5,040 nt of DNA from Rhodoluna limnophila (GTDB lineage: Bacteria > Actinomycetota > Actinomycetes > Actinomycetales > Microbacteriaceae): positions 1 through 5,040 of the forward strand of contig CALPUC020000082.1 of NCBI GenBank assembly GCA_943326655.2, in the 5' to 3' direction. Under the pieces are notes generated by a model, which saw only the letters and a program-made list of their open reading frames with translations, did no database searches and was not told the origin of the DNA. The number at the start of each line of letters is the position of its first letter. Positions within the stretch are counted from its first letter, which is position 1. Shown here piece after piece: positions 1-5,040 of this stretch. The translations under genes and the position numbers were made by a program.

Positions 1-3000
1 AGCTCGACTGCGAACGGAACCACAATTTCGAACGTTGCGATTCCAAACGCTTCAGCGGCTCGGATTGCAATCGTAATCACGCCAAAGGGTTCGAAGAAGT
101 CTTACAACGGAACCGTGGTTGTTACCGCACCAAAAATCACGAACTTTGGCGCCGATTCAGACTGGCGCGATGCCGGAATTATTGACAACTCAACTCGATC
201 CAGAGCGGTATCGGCTCCAGCCGGCGGTGGAAAGTTCCGTCTGGATGGAAGCGGATTCGGTACTTCTGGAAAGGTGAAGGTGGGAACCACTGTGGTTACC
301 CCAACCTCTTACACCGACACTGCGATCACTTTTGTTATGCCGGCCAGGACGGTCGGAATTTACGACATCACTGTTGTGCCAACTTTGGGTGCGGCAACTG
401 CGGTTGCGCCTCGGGCGCTAGGCGTTGCAGTAGGCATAGTTGCTGCGACCATTTCAAAGATTGAGTCTTCGGTTGACAACAACCGATCGGCACCGCGTTA
501 CACCTTCGACGCAGAAGCTGATGCGAGCGATCTGTTCGTGATCACCGGAACCAGACTCAACGGAACCGATGGCACCAAGACACGCGTGCACCTTGGCTGG
601 GGCACCGACAACCCGATCACTCCAATAAGCGTTTCGGCTACCTCGATAACTTTTAGGGCTCCGAGAAACCTTTCGCCTAATGAGTGGCACCAGGTAATGG
701 TTACAACCAACATCGAGGCAACCTCGCAGCGATTTGGCATCCAGTTTGTTGGAAACGCTCCTCAAGCAACGACCATGGCCCCAACCTCGGGCTTGTGTCT
801 GAAGACACCCACTGCGGGTCGCAACCCTGCCCAGTTCTCGGCAACCGGAAATGATGTTTTCGGCGTCAGTGGTTCGGTAACCATGGATGGCGTGGCAATT
901 CCAGCCGCTGCTGTTACCTGGTCGACCGGCCAGGTAGACGTGAACCTTGCTAACCTGGCAACTGATTTCGCTAGCCCATGGGGTTCGAAGTCGGTTACCT
1001 TCACCCCAACCGATTCGTCGAAGGTGCCACAAACCTTCGGTTTCTACTGTGGCGTGGGAGCATCGGTTTCAACCACACTCGGCGGAAGCACCAGCGAACT
1101 GACGATACAGGCTGGCACCAGCTACACCGCTGGAGCAGCCTTTGCTGACCCACTACCAAACTCTCCGTTTACTCCTGCGGTGGGCGGTTATGTTTGGCAG
1201 ACAGCTGAAGATTATCTGCTCGGAGCTTGGTCTCGTGGAGTTCAGACCGGTCTGCCAACAGCAGCTGGCGACTACTACGTTCGAGCCAACGTTGGTGCTG
1301 GCACCTACGACCGTGTGAAGTATCAGTCGGTGGTCAACGCCAACCAGGTGCACCTGATTATCAACGGTTCGCCGATTACCTTCACACCGAAACTTCGCGC
1401 AAATGCCGGAAACTCGATTACCTATAAGGGTCAGTTGGGCGATGGCACCGGAGGCACGTCGAACGACATCATGTTCACGAACAGCACGGCCGCTAACTCG
1501 GTTACCTCGGTAACCTGGCAGTACCGTAACAACGCCTGTGCTATCGACAATCCAGCGGCCGGCTGGTCGTCTGGTCTGCCACGTGATGTAGCAATCCACC
1601 ACACCAGTTGTGGCGGCGATGACACCACCGTTACCTCGTGGCAGATTCGTGTTGCTAGCTTCCAGATGTTGAGTGGAGGGGTCGATCGCGCTCCCTACTA
1701 CATCCCGACCTACAACACCTTCCTGCTCACCATCAACAAGAAGTCGGTAACGGCTACTTCGGTGAAGGTTGAGAAGGGCTACGACGGAACCAACGCTGCA
1801 ACCCTGGGAGAGATCACTCTCACCGGTGCAGTGGAAGGCGACAACGTTACGCTGAACCCATCGTCTTCTGAGGGTGCAACTTTCTCAGATGCAACTGCCG
1901 GTTCGGGCAAGACCATCACGCTCACCGCTCCTTTGGCGCTGTCGGCAAACTGGGCGAGAAACTACACGTTGACCAACTCGAACCTAGCCATCACTGGCAA
2001 GATTCTGAAGGCCGACGCAAAGGTGAAGCTAACTCCCGCGGTCAACTCGATTGTTATCAGTAACACACAGACGGTAAACGTAACTGTTGCTACTACCGAC
2101 AACCGAACCGGGCAGGCTCCGGATGTTTCTTCTGGAATTGCCGACGCAGTAGTTACTAGCGCGACTCCGTCGAAGTGTTCTTACAGTGCTGGAGTGGTAA
2201 CTGCCATTGCTGCCGGTGATTGCATCATCGAAGCACGTCAGGCTGCATCAACCAACTACAACGCTTCGGTTGCTTGGCACGACGGCGAAACCACGGTTGA
2301 ATCAATCACCATCAAGATCTACCCAGCACCGAAGACCCTTTCGGTTGTAGCAGACGACATCACAGTTGCTGTTGGTGAGGGATTCGGCGCGAGCGCGATT
2401 GTTACCGGTCTACTAGACGGAGACTTCCTTGACGGATTCACCTTCGATTACTACCAGGGCACAACTCTGCTCAACGCACCGCCAACTGCTGTTGGTACCT
2501 ACCGCATTGTTCCTTCCGGTGGAAACCTCGCGGCTGCTGACGGCCTGGCCTACTCCAACGTATTCAAGTACGTTGCTGGAAAGTTAGTAATCACCCCGGC
2601 ACCACCAACCATGACTCTGATTAGCCCGAACCACGGGCCGGAAGCCGGCGGTAACACCGTTGTGCTCACCGGAACCGGTTTCGATGCGGTCACCTCAGTG
2701 GTTATCGGTGGAATTACCTTGCGTAAGCCGAAGTTCACCGTGAACGGAACCGGCACCGAGATTACGTTCAAGGCTCCGGCTGGTGTTGGGGTCGTAGACC
2801 TCACCCTGCGAGCTGGAAACGCTTCGGTTACCGGTCAGTACATCTACGATGCACCGCCAGTGGTCACCGAAGACTTCAGCCTGTCGATCAACGCCGACAA
2901 GTTGGTCGGCGTTCGGTTCTCGGGCAACAAGGTCACCATTACCGGAACCGGCCTAAAGCCAAACTCCGAGTACACGCTGACCCTAGGTTCGTCGAAGACT

Positions 3001-3531
3001 TTGTTGTTCAAGGCAACCACCGATGGCAGTGGAAACTTCAACCGAACCATCACTGTTCCGAGCAAGGCTTGCACCCTAACCGGTAAGCAGAACTTGTTAC
3101 TCTCTGGTTTGAAACCAGACGGCAGCGATGCGGAAGCTACCGAGTACATCGTGCTCGCTAACGACTGTGAGGTTCTAGCAGTTGCTGAGAAGTCGGAGAC
3201 TAAACAGTGGACTCTCTCCGGCTTCCTGTTCAACGGCTTGAAGTATGATCTAACCGCTGGTGGTGTGAAATCGCTTAACTCTTTGGTTCCTCTAATCAAG
3301 GGCGCGAAGTCGATAACCATCTACGGTTACACCCAAACCGATGGAGTTTCTGAAGCAACCAAGAGAGCCAACCTAATTCTGGGGGCAAACCGCTCGAAGA
3401 CGGTTATGGAATTCTTGAAGTCCAAGGGAATCAAGGCTGTTTACAAGATTGTCGGTAAGGGTGGGGTAGACCCGGTTTCAACGACCAACCAGTCGAAGAA
3501 CCGCCGAGTGGTTATTGAGGTTAACTACTAA
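1..3531 (+). CDS. Giant modular secreted/surface protein (IPT/TIG, YDG, MBG, Ig-like modules) with C-terminal OmpA-like domain; 5' partial
   Basis: The frame is open from base 1, so the GTG at 115 is an internal Val and the true start lies upstream. Visible length is 1176 residues, ending at TAA. Approximate modules by visible residue: 44-145 IPT/TIG-like (G-S-G-F core); 149-250 and 251-353 more divergent TIG-like folds; 354-466 MBG-like; 467-580 unassigned; 581-671 YDG repeat (K-G-Y-D-G-T motif, then E-G-D-N-V-T-L); 672-778 Ig-like with A-A-G-D-C and N-Y-N-A-S; 776-867 MBG; 868-955 canonical IPT/TIG (ISPNHGPEAGG, then LTGTGF); 956-1065 Ig-like; 1068-1176 OmpA-like, ending N-R-R-V-V-I-E-V. 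There is no C-terminal membrane helix or LPXTG sorting signal, so wall attachment through the OmpA-like domain is the likely mode (inference). Such repeats are typical of adhesins and other cell-surface proteins; the ligand cannot be told. The signal peptide should lie upstream of the window. Confidence 0.9.
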   Translation, partial: SSTANGTTISNVAIPNASAARIAIVITPKGSKKSYNGTVVVTAPKITNFGADSDWRDAGIIDNSTRSRAVSAPAGGGKFRLDGSGFGTSGKVKVGTTVVTPTSYTDTAITFVMPARTVGIYDITVVPTLGAATAVAPRALGVAVGIVAATISKIESSVDNNRSAPRYTFDAEADASDLFVITGTRLNGTDGTKTRVHLGWGTDNPITPISVSATSITFRAPRNLSPNEWHQVMVTTNIEATSQRFGIQFVGNAPQATTMAPTSGLCLKTPTAGRNPAQFSATGNDVFGVSGSVTMDGVAIPAAAVTWSTGQVDVNLANLATDFASPWGSKSVTFTPTDSSKVPQTFGFYCGVGASVSTTLGGSTSELTIQAGTSYTAGAAFADPLPNSPFTPAVGGYVWQTAEDYLLGAWSRGVQTGLPTAAGDYYVRANVGAGTYDRVKYQSVVNANQVHLIINGSPITFTPKLRANAGNSITYKGQLGDGTGGTSNDIMFTNSTAANSVTSVTWQYRNNACAIDNPAAGWSSGLPRDVAIHHTSCGGDDTTVTSWQIRVASFQMLSGGVDRAPYYIPTYNTFLLTINKKSVTATSVKVEKGYDGTNAATLGEITLTGAVEGDNVTLNPSSSEGATFSDATAGSGKTITLTAPLALSANWARNYTLTNSNLAITGKILKADAKVKLTPAVNSIVISNTQTVNVTVATTDNRTGQAPDVSSGIADAVVTSATPSKCSYSAGVVTAIAAGDCIIEARQAASTNYNASVAWHDGETTVESITIKIYPAPKTLSVVADDITVAVGEGFGASAIVTGLLDGDFLDGFTFDYYQGTTLLNAPPTAVGTYRIVPSGGNLAAADGLAYSNVFKYVAGKLVITPAPPTMTLISPNHGPEAGGNTVVLTGTGFDAVTSVVIGGITLRKPKFTVNGTGTEITFKAPAGVGVVDLTLRAGNASVTGQYIYDAPPVVTEDFSLSINADKLVGVRFSGNKVTITGTGLKPNSEYTLTLGSSKTLLFKATTDGSGNFNRTITVPSKACTLTGKQNLLLSGLKPDGSDAEATEYIVLANDCEVLAVAEKSETKQWTLSGFLFNGLKYDLTAGGVKSLNSLVPLIKGAKSITIYGYTQTDGVSEATKRANLILGANRSKTVMEFLKSKGIKAVYKIVGKGGVDPVSTTNQSKNRRVVIEVNY

Positions 3532-3544
3532 ACCGACGATTTAG

Positions 3545-3868
3545 CTAAAGCAGCGGCCGCAGTTCAACTTTGCGGTTACAAGCTTTGGAGCCACCGTGAG
3601 CCAACGTGCGAGCGGTGGTTTCGTCGTTTGCTTCGACGATCCAGAATCCGCTCATCTGCTCCTTGGCCGCAAATAGCGGGGCCTCGGTAACAAGACCGGC
3701 CCCTCGCCGATTGTCGATAACTATTGCGTTCGAGGGATTAGCTAGCCCGCAGGCGAAGATCCAATGCCCGTTGGCACGAAGTGTGTCGTTGAAGGCGTTG
3801 ATGTTTTTCATCTCGTCATCGGTTCCAGAGTTGCTCTGGTCGTCGATTACAGCTATCAAGAATCTCAT
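3545..3868 (-). CDS. YCII/DGPF-related domain protein, 107 aa
   Basis: This is a small single-domain cytoplasmic protein of the YCII-related (dimeric alpha/beta barrel) superfamily, full length for the family. The N-terminal strand MRFLIAVIDD, helix residues 17-33, then G34-H35 with a following strand, and the C-terminal G74-F-W-I-V-E plus E102-L-R-P match the family layout. The signature usually written D-G-P-F is degenerate here: residues 62-65 read E-A-P-L, but the downstream K69-E70 is kept. The ATG at 3868 is chosen because a GGAG (3876-3879 on the opposite strand) sits 7 bases upstream. The gene is convergent with the giant surface-protein gene and divergent from the prenyltransferase operon, so it is probably transcribed alone. 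Family members are mostly of unknown function, some being suspected small enzymes using a His/Asp pair; no substrate can be inferred. Confidence 0.85.
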   Translation of the reverse strand: MRFLIAVIDDQSNSGTDDEMKNINAFNDTLRANGHWIFACGLANPSNAIVIDNRRGAGLVTEAPLFAAKEQMSGFWIVEANDETTARTLAHGGSKACNRKVELRPLL

Positions 3869-3965
3869 CGGTCTGCTCCGCCCTGTCGCTTCTTTTTTTA
3901 GAATACAACGGACTTCCGAGGTTAAACTTCTAAGGTTCAGCGCAGCTACGTTTTAGGCAGGATTT
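3869..3965. promoter_or_regulatory. Divergent intergenic region, presumed promoters for both flanking transcripts
   Basis: This 97-base gap lies between the starts of the YCII-type gene (leftward) and the prenyltransferase gene (rightward), so promoters for both must lie here or overlap the coding ends. Leftward, the hexamer TATTCT (complement of 3900-3905) is a fair -10 placed about 30 bases before the ATG, but no good -35 lies at 15-18 bases. Rightward, TAAGGT at 3931-3936 fits the loose actinobacterial TANNNT -10, with only a poor -35 (CGGACT, 3909-3914). A run of seven T at 3893-3899 has no stem before it, so it is not a terminator. The exact elements are weakly supported. Confidence 0.35.
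3955..3961 (+). promoter_or_regulatory. Ribosome binding site deciding a TTG start
   Basis: AGGCAGG lies 4 bases before the TTG at 3966. An in-frame TAG at 3954-3956 blocks any start further upstream, and the next possible start codons (TTG at 4017 and 4020) would remove the conserved N-terminal L-R-x-x-Q-W-V-K-N segment of this prenyltransferase family. The TTG with this Shine-Dalgarno-like sequence is therefore the best start. Confidence 0.65.
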
Positions 3966-4850
3966 TTGAATAACTGGCTCAAGCAACTTCGCGTTCACCA
4001 GTGGGTCAAGAACCTATTGTTGTTCGTGCCGCTTCTTGCGTCTTTCAAATTCTTTGAAGCCACTCCAGCTTTTTTGTTTCTAGGGCTGGCTTTCGTATCT
4101 TTCAGCCTGGTCTCTTCTGCCGTTTACATTTTCAATGACGTGCTGGATTTGGAAAACGATCGAGCGCACTCCCTCAAGCGAAATCGACCCATGGCATCGG
4201 GCAAGATTTCGGTTGGTGCGGGGCTTCTAGTTGGAATTGCGTCACTCCTAATCGGTTTGCTCGTGGGGTTCTTCGTAGGAACAAATTTCTTTATCGCCGT
4301 CTTGGCCTATCTCGGCTTCGCCTTTGTGTACTCCATTTGGTTGAAGCACTGGGCGCTGGTAGACGTGATTAGCCTTGCCGGTCTCTACACCTTGCGTGTT
4401 ATTGCCGGGGGTTTTGCTTCCGGAATAGAGGTCTCCTACTGGCTGCTCGCTTTCTCAATCTTCTTCTTCTTATCCTTGGCCTGGGTAAAGCGCTATGCCG
4501 AGCTGGAATCAATTCAAAAGTCTGGCTTCACTCAAGCGGTCGGCCGCGCATATTCAACAACCGACATGCCTCTAATTTTGGCCTTCGGGGCATCCTCCGG
4601 AGTGCTGGCTGTAGTAATTTTTGCTCTCTACCTGGATAGCGCGGCAATTCGGGTCGATTACGCATTGCCGCAGGTTGGCTGGTTGGCAATTCCGTTCATC
4701 ATGTATCTGGTGGGGCGCATGTGGTTCAAGGCGCATCGCGGTGAGATGAATCAGGACCCTCTCTTGTACCTGTTCCGAGACTGGCCAACAATTTTCACTG
4801 TGGTTTTATTGGCCGCTTCGCTGGTTATTGCGCATTTGGGTTTTGGCTGA
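3966..4850 (+). CDS. UbiA-family prenyltransferase, decaprenyl-phosphate phosphoribosyltransferase-like
   Basis: This 294-residue polytopic membrane protein starts at TTG. By family knowledge (mycobacterial UbiA/Rv3806c) it would transfer phosphoribosyl from PRPP to a polyprenyl (decaprenyl) phosphate at the inner face of the membrane, the first committed step toward polyprenylphosphoryl-arabinose. The sequence shows the N-terminal LRVHQWVKNLLLFVPLLAS typical of this subfamily; the first Asp-rich motif N57-D58-x-x-D61-x-x-x-D65; R72-N-R-P75-M-A-S-G; the second conserved stretch Y122-S-x-x-L-K with D133-V and L143-R-x-x-A-G-G; and the late R258-G-E-M-N-Q-D-P segment with R271-D. About eight to nine hydrophobic segments span residues 15-293. 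Length and motif set are normal and nothing is missing. It overlaps the start of the oxidase gene downstream by one base. A UbiA enzyme acting on another prenyl acceptor is less likely, given the subfamily motifs and the neighbour. Confidence 0.88.
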   Translation: MNNWLKQLRVHQWVKNLLLFVPLLASFKFFEATPAFLFLGLAFVSFSLVSSAVYIFNDVLDLENDRAHSLKRNRPMASGKISVGAGLLVGIASLLIGLLVGFFVGTNFFIAVLAYLGFAFVYSIWLKHWALVDVISLAGLYTLRVIAGGFASGIEVSYWLLAFSIFFFLSLAWVKRYAELESIQKSGFTQAVGRAYSTTDMPLILAFGASSGVLAVVIFALYLDSAAIRVDYALPQVGWLAIPFIMYLVGRMWFKAHRGEMNQDPLLYLFRDWPTIFTVVLLAASLVIAHLGFG

Positions 4851-5040
4851 TGATTCAACGGTCGTTCGGTGGCGTAACCGCTGAAGCTGGGGAGCTTGAC
4901 TCGCCACACTGGATTGAAGACGTACCGGCCAGCTTTGCCGGAGCTAGCTTCCTGCCGGTCGGTATGGGGAAAAGTTACGGCGATGTTGCGATCTCCACCG
5001 GCTCCAAAATTCTTAGTTCGCTTTCCCTCAATCGCATGAT
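4850..5040 (+). CDS. DprE1-like FAD-binding oxidoreductase (decaprenylphosphoryl-ribose 2-oxidase-like), 3' partial
   Basis: The ATG at 4850 shares its A with the TGA that ends the prenyltransferase gene, so translation is probably coupled. GGG at 4838-4840 is only a weak ribosome binding site. The 63 visible residues contain L35-P-V-G-M-G-K-S-Y-G-D45, matching the G-x-G-R-S-Y-G-D FAD pyrophosphate-binding loop of the DprE1 / aldonolactone-oxidase flavoprotein group (Lys replaces the usual Arg), followed by a L-S-L-N-R segment at the place of the usual T-x-L-N-R. DprE1 oxidises the 2'-hydroxyl of decaprenylphosphoryl ribose, after which DprE2 reduces the keto group to give the arabinose epimer. 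Position directly after a phosphoribosyltransferase supports that role. The substrate domain and any covalent-flavin residue lie outside the window, so a related FAD sugar oxidase is still possible. Confidence 0.8.
   Translation, partial: MIQRSFGGVTAEAGELDSPHWIEDVPASFAGASFLPVGMGKSYGDVAISTGSKILSSLSLNRM

Noticed and set aside
115..117. GTG as the start of the giant gene
   Set aside because: The same frame is open to base 1 and encodes module-like sequence before it; no signal peptide follows this GTG.
454..1032. 192-codon open frame on the minus strand inside the giant gene
   Set aside because: The product has no recognisable domain, is rich in Arg, Gly, Ser and Cys as expected of an antisense shadow, and overlaps a strongly supported coding frame.
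1500..1515. Inverted repeat GGTTACC-TC-GGTAACC
   Set aside because: It sits mid-gene and encodes the repeated Ser-Val-Thr pattern; a 2-base loop and lack of context argue against a regulatory role.
2844..3320. 158-codon open frame on the minus strand
   Set aside because: It lies entirely opposite the Ig-like and OmpA-like modules of the giant gene, with low-complexity content and no motif.
3555..3577. Stem CCGCA/TGCGG (extendable by G-U pairs) as a terminator for the giant gene
   Set aside because: The stem is short, lies inside the YCII-type coding region, and is not followed by a T-run.
3893..3899. Run of seven T as an intrinsic terminator
   Set aside because: No stable stem precedes it on the plus strand; it reads as A-rich leader of the leftward gene.
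3606..3956. 116-codon plus-strand open frame opposite the YCII-type gene
   Set aside because: The minus-strand protein matches a known family over its whole length and has a good ribosome binding site; this frame matches nothing.

Overview
The window looks like a chromosomal segment from a Gram-positive actinobacterium. A small-genome aquatic member of Microbacteriaceae (Rhodoluna/Aquiluna-like) is my best guess. The reasons are a moderate GC content by eye, heavy use of C-ending codons (AAC, ACC), a secreted protein of Ig-like modules ending in an OmpA-like domain, and a prenyltransferase plus FAD-oxidase pair of the actinobacterial decaprenylphosphoryl-pentose type. The taxonomic guess is inference from style; no marker gene is present.

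Positions 1-3531 (+) are the 3' part of a very large modular surface or secreted protein: 1176 residues are visible and the reading frame is open at the left edge. It strings together IPT/TIG-like folds, an MBG-like region, a YDG repeat, a bacterial Ig-like module, a second MBG domain, a canonical IPT/TIG domain, one more Ig-like module, and a C-terminal OmpA-like (peptidoglycan-binding type) domain. Its eight visible cysteines fall as four local pairs.

Positions 3545-3868 (-) hold a small YCII/DGPF-type gene. It converges on the giant gene with only 13 bases between stop codons. A 97-base gap (3869-3965) then separates it from a divergent operon.

That operon (+) starts at 3966 with a UbiA-superfamily membrane prenyltransferase resembling decaprenyl-phosphate phosphoribosyltransferase, started by TTG. 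It is followed, with a one-base ATGA-type overlap at 4850, by the first 63 codons of a DprE1-like FAD-linked oxidase cut by the right edge. Together these would attach a phosphoribosyl group to a polyprenyl phosphate and begin its 2'-epimerisation to an arabinose donor for cell-envelope glycans. A DprE2-like reductase and glycosyltransferases would be expected just past the window.

I found no RNA genes, mobile elements, CRISPR array or convincing intrinsic terminator. I see no clearly unprecedented system. The most distinctive points are the altered ligand-binding motif in the OmpA-like domain and a DPR-type operon in what may be a lineage without arabinogalactan.
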